The translations under genes were made by a program, and so were the position numbers. This document shows positions 16,547 to 24,950 of a DNA stretch of 64,000 nucleotides, piece by piece. Position 1 is the stretch's first letter. Every line of letters begins with the position of its first letter. Source of the DNA: Candidatus Binatia bacterium (GTDB lineage Bacteria > Desulfobacterota > Binatia > UBA1149 > CAITLU01); assembly GCA_036493895.1 (NCBI GenBank), contig DASXOZ010000048.1, forward strand, positions 1-64,000. The letters run 5' to 3'. The notes under the pieces were generated by a model. It was not told the DNA's origin. It saw only the letters and a list, made by a program, of their open reading frames with translations, and made no database searches.

Positions 16547-17382
16547 CTCTTCGCAGAGCCCGGCTCCGCCACCTTGCGGTGCCTTTCGGCCAGGAACCCG
16601 GCTGGTGTGATGTTCGCCAGCAACGACGCGATCTTCGCCTGCCATCCGGCAACGACCTCGGCCTCTCCCCTGGCCATCGCTTCGAACCCTGCCTTGGCAA
16701 CGTCCGCGGGATCGGCCTTCTCTTCGGTGCCGACCTTCGTGTCGAGCATTCCCGCTCGCTCGAAGAACTCCGTCTCGGTCGCGCCCGGCATCAGGCAGGT
16801 CACGGTAACGCCCGTGTTCTTGAGCTCGTTTCGCAGCGCGTACGAGAACGAATCCAGGAAAGCCTTCGATCCGTTGTAGACGGCCGAGAACGTTCCGGGA
16901 ATGAAGCCGGCGATCGAGCCGGTAATCAGGATCCGGCCTTTGTCGCGCTCGCGCATCTCTCGCGCGATCTTCTGGATGAGATACACCGTGCCGGTGATGT
17001 TCGTGTCGATGACGTGGCGTACGTCCTGGAAATCCTGATCGAGAAAAGCGCGGCCAAGGCCGTGCCCCGCGTTCGCAAACAATACGTCGACCGGTCGGTC
17101 GTGCGTCGCCGCGCACAGACGGTCCACGCCCTCGTTGGTGGCCAGGTCGGCCTCGACGGCATCGACGCGGACGCCGCATTGCTTGAGCACTTCGGCTGCG
17201 TTGTGGATGTCCGGATCATCGGCGGCGAGCAGGAGATCCATGCCGTGCTCCGCAGCGCATTTGGCCAACTCGTAGCCGATACCGCTCGAAGCGCCGGTCA
17301 CGATCGCGAATCCTCCGCGAAGGTGTCCGCAATATTTCGGCGAGTGACCGTGCGCTGCTTCTTCTCCCTTCTCTGCTTGCAT
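16543..17382 (-). CDS. Short-chain dehydrogenase/reductase (classical SDR)
   Basis: A 279-aa NAD(P)-dependent oxidoreductase. It has the cofactor motif TGASSGIG (29-36), NAG (104-106), catalytic Ser156 in ITGSIAGF, and Tyr169 and Lys173 in YNGSK. The domain is preceded by about 22 extra residues, and translation could start further in. The C-terminus (KIASLLANITPAGFLAERHRKV) resembles SDRs annotated as fatty-acyl or steroid-type reductases, but the substrate cannot be inferred. It is convergent with the GST gene. Confidence 0.85.
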   Translation of the reverse strand: MQAEKGEEAAHGHSPKYCGHLRGGFAIVTGASSGIGYELAKCAAEHGMDLLLAADDPDIHNAAEVLKQCGVRVDAVEADLATNEGVDRLCAATHDRPVDVLFANAGHGLGRAFLDQDFQDVRHVIDTNITGTVYLIQKIAREMRERDKGRILITGSIAGFIPGTFSAVYNGSKAFLDSFSYALRNELKNTGVTVTCLMPGATETEFFERAGMLDTKVGTEEKADPADVAKAGFEAMARGEAEVVAGWQAKIASLLANITPAGFLAERHRKVAEPGSAKS

Positions 17383-17415
17383 CGCAGCCTCCGAAGCAGT
17401 CTCCGAGGAAGGAAA

Positions 17416-17459
17416 GGCGCGCCATTCCTATACGAAAGAAACGGCGCGCCAATTCCTAT
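17416..17459. repeat. Short direct repeat containing GGCGCGCC
   Basis: GGCGCGCCATTCCTAT at 17416 is repeated at 17443 with one extra A (GGCGCGCCAATTCCTAT), a 27-bp period. It lies in the 139-bp gap between the SDR and GH2 genes, both read leftward, so it sits upstream of the SDR gene and could be a regulatory site. Nothing else is visible there. Confidence 0.4.
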
Positions 17460-17521
17460 CCAAAAAGCAGTGACGATTGCGGTGCGAGGGACATTCAGCG
17501 CTTCTGGGCGAGATGGTCGCT

Positions 17522-19381
17522 TCATGCCCAGACGGGCTTTTCCCCCGGTGGCCCCATCGTCGCTGCGCGGATTCGTTCGATCGGGAATTTCGGATTGCGA
17601 TGCTCGTCGAGAAGGCCGTTGGCTTCCTGGTACGTGTCGGTGAACTGCGTGTAGCAGAACCCGGTGAGAAGCCCGAGCGATCGCACTGCATCCATCAACC
17701 GTTCGTAAAGGCGCGCGAGATCCTCGGAGCTTTCACTGGAGTGATAACCCCACGCACCGATTTTGTTCGAGAGCTTGATGCCCCCGAACTCGGAAAGCAC
17801 GACCGGATGATCGGCGTGCGGGCGATCGCCGACAACGAGACGGCGCCCTCCGGGTCTCTCCTGCAGCAGGAGGTGGGGAAGCATGCGGTCGCCGTGGTAA
17901 CGGTGGCGCAGCCTGTCGGGGTTGGGGTCGTAGTCGTGCACGCCGATGATGTCGGTGGCGACGCTTTCCCAGCCGTCGTTGCCGACGACCGGCCGCGTCG
18001 GATCGAAGCTCTTCGTCAGGTGGTAAAGCGCTTCGATGTAGTGACGCTCGACGGCACTTTGCGGAAGATTGGGCACTCCCCATGATTCGTTGATCGGCAC
18101 CCACGCGATGATGCACGGATGCGACGAATCGCGCGCGAGCACCCGTTCCCATTCGCGAGTGACCCTGGCAACGGCCGTCGGTGAGAACCGGTAGGCGCTC
18201 GGCATTTCTTCCCACACGAGCATGCCGAGCCGGTCGGCCCAGTACAGGTAGCGCGGATCCTCGACCTTCTGGTGCTTTCGCACACCGTTGAATCCCATGG
18301 CGCGCGCGAGCATCACGTCGCGAACCAGAGCAGCGTCGTCCGGCGCCGTCAGTCCGCTTTCGGGCCAGTAGCCCTGGTCGAGCGCCATTCTCAGGAAATA
18401 CGGCCGTCCGTTGAGCACGAAGCGGTCGCCTTCGAGCGCGACCGAACGGATCGCCGTGTACGACCGCGCGCGATCGAGGAGTTTGCCGTCCGCCGTCCTC
18501 AGCTGCAGCTCCGCGTCGATGATTTTCGGATTGCGCGGGCTCCACAGCAGCTCGTTGCGGTAATCGTCGATTCCAGGATCGGAAAACGCCAGGCGCCGGT
18601 GCACTTCCCTGGAAAGAACTTCGTAGCTGTCGCGCGCAAGAACGCTGCCGCCGGAGCTCAGCGTGACGGAAAGCTGGAGACCCTTGTCGTCGGTGCAGCG
18701 GATCCACGCATCGAGCGAGCATTCCCAGTGTTCGAGACTCGTGTTCCACGCGAGGCGGTCGATTCGAAGCGGCGGAACGACCTCGAGCCACACCGTCTGC
18801 CAGATGCCCGTGGTACGCGGATACCAGATGGCATGCGGCTCGCGCTGCCAGTCCTGCTTTCCTCGGGGTTTTTCGAGGTCCAGCGGATCGTCCTCGGCGC
18901 GCACGACGAGGACCTGCTCCCCGGTGGGTACCAGGTAATCGGTGATGTCGAGTTGAAACGGCGTGTAGCCGCCCTCGTGCTCGCCGATGCGCTGGCCGTT
19001 GAGCCACACCGTCGCATGGTGATCCACGGCGCCGAAGTGCAGAAGCAGTCGCTTGTCGGGCGGCAGCGGCGGCGAGACGAAGCGACGCCGGTACCAGCAC
19101 GCCGTATACATCCCTGTGTCGTGGATTCCGCTTCGTGCAGTCTCGGGAGAAAACGGAACCTCGATGATGTCACGCCAGACGACGTCGAGGACGCCCGTTG
19201 CCCCTTTGGGGTCGAGCGCGAACTCCCACCGGCCGTTGAGCGAGATCCACGAATCGCGTTGGAGCTGAGGGCGCGGATAGCCGCGCCCGTACGGGTCGAG
19301 CATGTCGCCCTCCAGGAGCACGAGCTCCTGGGAGCGAGTCTCCGGAATCATGCGCATTCGGCGCCAATACGCTGCAGGCAC
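17522..19381 (-). CDS. Glycoside hydrolase family 2 (beta-galactosidase/glucuronidase type)
   Basis: A 619-aa three-domain GH2 enzyme. The N-terminal sugar-binding jelly roll spans about 40-200 (WYRRRF, VWLNGQRIGEHEGGYTPF), then an immunoglobulin-like domain to about 315, then a TIM barrel. The catalytic acid/base is Glu432 in INESWG and the nucleophile Glu531 in SEFGG. No signal peptide is evident, so it is probably cytoplasmic. Specificity between beta-galactosidase, glucuronidase and mannosidase cannot be read. The start may be ATG 19357 or 19351 rather than 19381. Confidence 0.9.
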   Translation of the reverse strand: MPAAYWRRMRMIPETRSQELVLLEGDMLDPYGRGYPRPQLQRDSWISLNGRWEFALDPKGATGVLDVVWRDIIEVPFSPETARSGIHDTGMYTACWYRRRFVSPPLPPDKRLLLHFGAVDHHATVWLNGQRIGEHEGGYTPFQLDITDYLVPTGEQVLVVRAEDDPLDLEKPRGKQDWQREPHAIWYPRTTGIWQTVWLEVVPPLRIDRLAWNTSLEHWECSLDAWIRCTDDKGLQLSVTLSSGGSVLARDSYEVLSREVHRRLAFSDPGIDDYRNELLWSPRNPKIIDAELQLRTADGKLLDRARSYTAIRSVALEGDRFVLNGRPYFLRMALDQGYWPESGLTAPDDAALVRDVMLARAMGFNGVRKHQKVEDPRYLYWADRLGMLVWEEMPSAYRFSPTAVARVTREWERVLARDSSHPCIIAWVPINESWGVPNLPQSAVERHYIEALYHLTKSFDPTRPVVGNDGWESVATDIIGVHDYDPNPDRLRHRYHGDRMLPHLLLQERPGGRRLVVGDRPHADHPVVLSEFGGIKLSNKIGAWGYHSSESSEDLARLYERLMDAVRSLGLLTGFCYTQFTDTYQEANGLLDEHRNPKFPIERIRAATMGPPGEKPVWA

Positions 19382-19465
19382 GGAGGGCGGCCCGGAAGAA
19401 AGCTGCCTCGCCTGCGGCGTTGCGCACTATACACCGTTTTGCGTGCCCAGCACTCGCGCTCCTCT

Positions 19466-21862
19466 TCAACTCGCATAGGCCAGGAGCTGTTTGCGCTGCA
19501 TCCCGAGCAGGCGCGACGCCAGCGTCAGCGACTGTGCCACCACCTGGTCCATGTTGTAGTAGCGGTACGTCGCGAGGCGGCCGCAGAAGTGCACGTGCGG
19601 CGTTGCCTGGGCCAATGCCTCGTATCTGGCGTAAAGGCGCGCGTTCTCCGGCCGCGGAACAGGGTAGTACGGGTCGCCTTCGTCGCAGGGATACTCATAG
19701 ACGATCGACGTCCTGCGGTGCTGCTGGCCGGTCAGGTGCTTGAACTCGGTGACGCGCGTGTAGTCGTATTCGTTGGGATAGTTGACGACGGCGACCGGCT
19801 GGTGAATCTCTTCGTCGAGAGTTTCGTGCGAGAATGCGAGCGCGCGGTACGGCAGTTTTCCGTAGCAGCAGTCGAAGTACTCGTCGACAGGGCCGGTGTA
19901 GATGATCTCGGTCGCGCGGATGCGCCCGAGCAGGCGCCGGTAGTCGATTCCGAGCGCGAGCGTGATGTTCGGATGATCCAGCATTCTCGTGAACATCGCC
20001 GTCATGCCATCGGCAGGCATCGCCTGGTATTTGTCGGTAAAGTAGCGGTCGTCGTGGTCGGTACGCACCGGGATGCGCGCGAGGACCGCGGCATCGAGCT
20101 CGCTCGGGTCCAGGCCCCACTGCTTTCGCGTGTAGTTGCGGAAGAACTTCTCGTACAGGTCGCGGCCGACGCGGCTGATGGCCGAGTCCTCCGACGTCAC
20201 GATCTTTTCGCGCGCCTCGGTGACGCGGCCGAGGTAGCTCTCGAGTGCTTGCGAGTCGAGGTTCCAGCCATAGAGGCGGTTGACCGTATCCAGGTTGATC
20301 GGGATCGGCAGCAGCCTCGACTCGACACACGCGAGCACGCGGTGCTCGTACGGCCTCCACGTGGTGAACTGCGACAGGTATTGGAAGACGTCGGGCGAGT
20401 TCGTGTGGAAAATGTGCGGACCGTAGCGATGGACGAGAAGGCCGTAGGAATTGCGATAGTCGTACGCGTTTCCGGCAATGTGGGGCCGCACGTCGCACAG
20501 GAGCACCTTCTTGTGCGCGCGCGAGGCGAGGCGCTCGGCGACGACGCTGCCGGCAAATCCGGCGCCGACGACCAGCACGTCGAAGCAGGGGCGCGCCGGT
20601 TGCGCCATGGCGGGCGAGCCCGCGGCGGAAAGTCGCGCCGAGGTTCCGCCGACGCCGCTGCGTCCGCCGGCCGGAATTCCTACGCTGTCGCGTGAGCCGC
20701 GCGCCCCGCGCATCGCGGCGCCCCGGCCTGCGCCGTCGCCGGCGAGGCCCGGCGGCCCGGATGATCCGACTGCCGCGTCGACCAGCGATTTCATTGCCGA
20801 CCAGGTTTGGTCCCACGAGATTCCGGCGAGAAATTCATCGGCGCGGCGCCGGCGCTCGGCGCTGTCGCTCGAGAGCAGGAACTCGATGCAGGACTCGAAC
20901 TCTTCGGCAGTGTCGGCGATCTCGGCCAGTCCGAGCTCACCGTAGGGCCGGACGACGTCGCGAATCGATGTCGAGACGACGGGCCGCCCGCCCGCGAGGT
21001 ACTCGGGCGTCTTGGTCGGGCTGATGAAATGGGTGGCCTCGTTGTGCGCGAACGGGAGCAGCGCGACGTCCCATCCGCCAAGATAAGCCGGGAGCTCCTC
21101 GTACGGCTTGGACCCGAGAAGATGAATGTTCGGCCGCTTCGGCACGCTTTCCGGATCGATCTTGGTGATCGGGCCGACGAGGACGATGTGCCAGTCGGGC
21201 CGGCGCTCGGCGAGTTGCTCGACAAGATCGAGGTCCATGCGCTCGTCGATCACCCCGAAGAAGCCGAGACGCGGGTGCGGAATATCCGCCTGGTCGGGCG
21301 GATCGACCTCCGGAGTGCGCGCCTTCGCAAAATGGGCGATGTCGACCGCACTCGGAAATGCGTGCACCGAGCGGTGCAGGAATCGCTTGGATTCGAAGAG
21401 GCTCTGGCCGCCGGTGAAAACGAGGTCGGCGACCCGGCAAAGCTCGCGCTCGAAAACTTTCAGGCGCGGCGAGGCGTTGCGGAATCCCGACAGCTCGTCC
21501 ATGCAGTCGTAGACGATTGCCGCAGGCTCGAGCGCCGACGTGCTCTCGAGCCACAGCGGAGAGTAGTACCAGCTCACGAAGCGGCGGATTGCGCGCGAGC
21601 GGAAAAACTCCGGCAGCAGCTCCGCAATCGTCGTGGCGGTGTCGGCGCCCGCCGGCAGGTGCGGCGTCACGAGGTGGACACCGTGGCTCGTCAGTCGCAG
21701 CTCGAGACGGGCGCGATCGGAAGGCTTCGGCGACGGCTCTTCGAAAAAAAACACGCGCCGATCGCGTGCCCAGCGGGTCATCAGGTGATGCGGCCTCTGG
21801 AACACGAAGTCCCAGCGCAGATGGGAGAAACAGACAAGGTCGGGCTCGGGTGGTTTCGGCAT
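19466..21862 (-). CDS. Glycosyltransferase - UDP-galactopyranose mutase fusion
   Basis: A 798-aa two-domain protein. Residues 8-365 are a GT-B-like glycosyltransferase (FSHLRWDFVFQRPHHLM, then FFGVIDERMDLDLVEQL and a donor-site FISPTKTPEYLAGGRPVVST). A Gly/Ala/Arg-rich linker spans about 366-425. Residues 427-798 are a complete flavin-dependent UDP-galactopyranose mutase: FDVLVVGAGFAGSVVAERL, HIAGNAYDY, GPHIFHTN, KQWG and a C-terminal FCGRLATYRYYNMDQV. UGM makes UDP-Galf, and the attached transferase could use it for a galactofuranose-containing surface glycan; the pairing is inference. Met419 could act as an internal start for a free mutase. Confidence 0.9.
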   Translation of the reverse strand: MPKPPEPDLVCFSHLRWDFVFQRPHHLMTRWARDRRVFFFEEPSPKPSDRARLELRLTSHGVHLVTPHLPAGADTATTIAELLPEFFRSRAIRRFVSWYYSPLWLESTSALEPAAIVYDCMDELSGFRNASPRLKVFERELCRVADLVFTGGQSLFESKRFLHRSVHAFPSAVDIAHFAKARTPEVDPPDQADIPHPRLGFFGVIDERMDLDLVEQLAERRPDWHIVLVGPITKIDPESVPKRPNIHLLGSKPYEELPAYLGGWDVALLPFAHNEATHFISPTKTPEYLAGGRPVVSTSIRDVVRPYGELGLAEIADTAEEFESCIEFLLSSDSAERRRRADEFLAGISWDQTWSAMKSLVDAAVGSSGPPGLAGDGAGRGAAMRGARGSRDSVGIPAGGRSGVGGTSARLSAAGSPAMAQPARPCFDVLVVGAGFAGSVVAERLASRAHKKVLLCDVRPHIAGNAYDYRNSYGLLVHRYGPHIFHTNSPDVFQYLSQFTTWRPYEHRVLACVESRLLPIPINLDTVNRLYGWNLDSQALESYLGRVTEAREKIVTSEDSAISRVGRDLYEKFFRNYTRKQWGLDPSELDAAVLARIPVRTDHDDRYFTDKYQAMPADGMTAMFTRMLDHPNITLALGIDYRRLLGRIRATEIIYTGPVDEYFDCCYGKLPYRALAFSHETLDEEIHQPVAVVNYPNEYDYTRVTEFKHLTGQQHRRTSIVYEYPCDEGDPYYPVPRPENARLYARYEALAQATPHVHFCGRLATYRYYNMDQVVAQSLTLASRLLGMQRKQLLAYAS

Positions 21863-22493
21863 TCGTCATCCTCACTGGCTCACTGGCAACTTTGCATCGC
21901 CTTTCCGGGTGCATGCGGCCTTCGCGGATACGCGAGACGGCCTGGCACCATGTCTGGTGCGCGCGAAGGTCGACGCTTCCGGAAGCGACGAGGTGCATGC
22001 GCGCTTCGATGATCCCGACACGAAAGCCTGCGGCGTCCAACGGCGTTTCGCGAAACCGCAGTTGCAGCATGGCGATTGAGCCCGCCCGCGGGTGTCGCCG
22101 CGTGATCCGCGGGGTGGGGTGGCCGGCTGCGCAAGTCGTCGCACGCGGGGGGCGACGCTCGTGCGTTGCGCGCGCGAGCGCGATAGCGAATGGTGAGCCG
22201 TGTCGCATCCGTTGCGCCGGGCGTGGGGAGTCGGCGCTGCTGCAGTGCGCCGCAGGATTCCCACCTGCGCGAAACGCGTCGCGCGCGGGCGAAGGCATCG
22301 TTGTCCATCCGGAATCTCCGGACGTCGAGTCGAACGGGACCCGATCCTGCGATCTGGCGACGGCGAGGACGGCAACCTGCCGGCGCAATCTCAAAAAGAA
22401 TCCGAGGGAATTTCCCTCAGGCCAGACCGGCCGCGCTTGCCGCACGTCGTGGCATGACTCACAATCCAGGCAGCCGGAGCGGGAGGCACAAGC
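21863..22493. other. 631-bp region with no supported gene
   Basis: This lies upstream of the divergent glycosyltransferase-UGM gene and the next secreted protein. Several Arg-rich open frames cross it on both strands, but they look like random GC-rich frames and have no family resemblance or ribosome site. It probably contains the promoters of both neighbours. A decayed gene cannot be excluded. Confidence 0.4.
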
Positions 22494-23252
22494 ATGACCG
22501 CATCTCTCGAAACTCGGCCCTCGACAGCGATTTCGCGGCCATCGAGCCTGCGCCGACGCTACGCAATGACCACGGCGGCCAGTAACCGAAGGCCGCAGCG
22601 ACGGCGCCGTCGACTGCCGCACCTGCGCTGCTCGATCGCCCTGGCCGCATCGCTTGCCTGCGCCTGCTCGGTCACCGCCGGCGAAATCCATCGCGGCGAC
22701 ATGCCGCCGCGCTCGAGCTATCTCGGGTTTTCGTTCGCACGGCCTGTAAGCTGGGAATGGTACCTGCTGCGCAGCGACGAGCACGACGACGACGTGATGC
22801 TTCGCCGTCACCTGCATCCGGAAAGTGATACGCACAGTTTCTTTGCGCGCGTGAGCCTCGGGCACCTGGACCGCCAGCCTGCCAGCGCCTCGGAATTTGC
22901 CGAGATGGCCCGCGCGACGTCGCAGGATGCGCCGTACCAGGTTCAGCTCGTCTCCTACGAGCAGCATCCCGCTCCGCGCCAGGAGCAATGGTGCATCCGC
23001 TTCGATTCCTCGTACCTCGTGCGCGGTTCTCCCGTCGCACCGCACGAGGACCTGACGATGATCCTGCGCGGATACCGCTGCCTGCATCCGAAGTGGCCGC
23101 GAACCACTCTCGATTTCTTCTACAGCGAGCGAGGACCGGCCAGCGAAATCGATCCGGGGCTGTCGAGAGAGGGCGAAGCGTTCCTTGACGGCGTCCGCAT
23201 CGACATGGCAACGGACATGCCTGCCAACGCAGCATCTTCGGGCTCCATGTAA
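22494..23252 (+). CDS. Secreted protein of unknown function
   Basis: A 252-aa protein. GGGAGG sits 8 nt before ATG 22494, while the internal ATG at 22566 has no such site. A basic N-terminal region precedes a hydrophobic core (CSIALAASLACACSVTAGE), a Sec-type signal with possible lipid attachment. The mature part is beta-rich (YLGFSFARPVSWEWYLLRSDEHDDDVMLRRHL) and holds two cysteines that could pair (WCIRFD and RGYRCL). No family is recognised. It precedes a GT39-like gene on the same strand by 59 bp. Confidence 0.55.
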   Translation: MTASLETRPSTAISRPSSLRRRYAMTTAASNRRPQRRRRRLPHLRCSIALAASLACACSVTAGEIHRGDMPPRSSYLGFSFARPVSWEWYLLRSDEHDDDVMLRRHLHPESDTHSFFARVSLGHLDRQPASASEFAEMARATSQDAPYQVQLVSYEQHPAPRQEQWCIRFDSSYLVRGSPVAPHEDLTMILRGYRCLHPKWPRTTLDFFYSERGPASEIDPGLSREGEAFLDGVRIDMATDMPANAASSGSM

Positions 23253-23311
23253 ACTTACGACGGCGAGCCCGCTGCTTCCGGCGCTCGGCCCGCTGCGATA
23301 GGATTGCGCTG

Positions 23312-24913
23312 GTGATCGTCGGGCCGACTTCCATCTCGCCGCCGGCCATCGTCGCGCGGGTGCTGAGGGCGCTCGTGCTCGGCGCGATCGTGCTCGCGGC
23401 TTTTGCGATCCGCTACCCCGCCGTCACGTTCGGGCTTCCCGCACTCGTGCATCCCGACGAATACGCGGTCGTCGATCCGTCGCGGCAGATGGCGGAGACC
23501 GGCAATCCCGATCCGGGCACCTTCGTCTATCCGTCGCTGTTCTACTACGTGCAGGCGGTTTCCTACCGCTTGCGCTACGCCCTGTCCGATGCGCCGACGT
23601 TCGCCGACGTTCCGCTGACGACGATCTACATCACCGGCCGCACCGTGACGGTGCTGTTCTCGGTGGCGACGGTCCTTGTCGCCTATCTCTGCGCCGTCGA
23701 AATCTATGGCGGCGGCGCCGCGCTCATCGCGGCGGCGCTGACCGCGTTCAGCCGCCTGCACGTCGCAAACTCGCTGCCGATCACGACCGACGTGCCGATG
23801 ACGTTCTTCGTGACGCTGTCGCTCTGGATGAGCGTGCGGATCTGCACGCGCGGCGGTCGGATGCGCGACTACGCCGCTGCGGCGTTCGCCGCCGGGCTCG
23901 CGGCCAGTACGAAGTACAACGGCGGACTGGCGATTCTTCCGGTGTTGGTCGCGCACGTCGTTTGCTTCTCGAGGTCACGCGCGGTGCCGGCGGGCCGGCA
24001 CGCCGCGGGCGCGACATGGCCGGCATCGCTCGCAGACGGGCGGCTCGCGCTGGCGGCGGTCGCAGGCGTGCTCGGGTTCGTGGTCGCGACTCCCTATTCG
24101 GTTCTTCACCCCGATCTCTTCGTGGCGTTTCTCGACGCCCTGCACGACCGCTACGTCACGATCGACTCCGGCGCAGTGTCGCAGGGGACGAGCTACGGAT
24201 TCTATTTCGGTGCGCTCAGCGACGGCTTCGGTGCGCTGCCGCTGGCCGCGGCGGCGGTAGGGCTGGCTCTTCTCGCCATTCGCAAACCGCGCGTCGCGGC
24301 GATCCTGGCAGTATTCCCGATTGCGTGGTTCGCGGTCATGGGCGCCTATCCGGTGCATTTCGACCGCAACATCGTCGCGGTGGTGCCGTTCGCGGCAATC
24401 GCGGCGGGCTGCTCGATCATGGTACTGGCCGACGCGGCGGCGCACACCCCTCGCGGCCGATGGCGTGTCTCGATGTGGGTGGCGACGGCTTGCACGGCGG
24501 CACTTCTTGCCGTCGGCGGCAACCGGCAACTGGCGGCGGCGAGGGAATACACCCGCGTTCTCGTGCTGCCGAACACCCAGTGGCTGTCCAAGACCTGGAT
24601 CGATGAGAACCTGCCGCGCGGAAGTCTCATCGCGCGCGAGCACTACACGCCGGCGGTCGATGCGCAGCGCTTCCACGTGTTCGAGGTGGGATTCTGGGGA
24701 CTGATCAGCTCGGCGGACGTCGAAGGGTGCGATTATTTAGTCGCGAGCAGCGGCGACTTCGGCCGCTTCGTCAACCACCCCGACCAGTTTCCCGAGGAAG
24801 CGGCGGCCTATCACAGCCTGTTCGCGAGCTACGACCTGATCAAGACTTTCCGCGGCGACGGCCTCACGGCGACCGGGCCGGAGATCCGCGTCTACCGGCG
24901 CCGGGCATCGTGA
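23312..24913 (+). CDS. GT39-like integral membrane glycosyltransferase
   Basis: A 533-aa polytopic protein, starting at GTG 23312, with about ten hydrophobic spans. Near the N-terminus it has ALVHPDEYAVVDPSRQM, an acidic loop in the position of the catalytic DE motif of dolichyl-phosphate-mannose mannosyltransferase (PMT/ArnT, GT39/83) proteins. A short soluble C-terminal domain follows. These enzymes transfer a sugar from a polyprenyl-phosphate donor on the outer face of the membrane. Neighbouring UGM/glycosyltransferase genes suggest a surface glycan or glycoprotein role. Donor and acceptor are unknown. Confidence 0.75.
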   Translation: MIVGPTSISPPAIVARVLRALVLGAIVLAAFAIRYPAVTFGLPALVHPDEYAVVDPSRQMAETGNPDPGTFVYPSLFYYVQAVSYRLRYALSDAPTFADVPLTTIYITGRTVTVLFSVATVLVAYLCAVEIYGGGAALIAAALTAFSRLHVANSLPITTDVPMTFFVTLSLWMSVRICTRGGRMRDYAAAAFAAGLAASTKYNGGLAILPVLVAHVVCFSRSRAVPAGRHAAGATWPASLADGRLALAAVAGVLGFVVATPYSVLHPDLFVAFLDALHDRYVTIDSGAVSQGTSYGFYFGALSDGFGALPLAAAAVGLALLAIRKPRVAAILAVFPIAWFAVMGAYPVHFDRNIVAVVPFAAIAAGCSIMVLADAAAHTPRGRWRVSMWVATACTAALLAVGGNRQLAAAREYTRVLVLPNTQWLSKTWIDENLPRGSLIAREHYTPAVDAQRFHVFEVGFWGLISSADVEGCDYLVASSGDFGRFVNHPDQFPEEAAAYHSLFASYDLIKTFRGDGLTATGPEIRVYRRRAS

Positions 24914-24950
24914 TCGAAACGCCGCCCGCGCAAGAGCGCTGGCGCGCCCG

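Noticed and set aside
21872..22375. A 167-codon minus-strand frame upstream of the UGM fusion
   Set aside because: It is Arg/Ser/Pro-rich, as GC-rich random frames are, with no domain or start signal.
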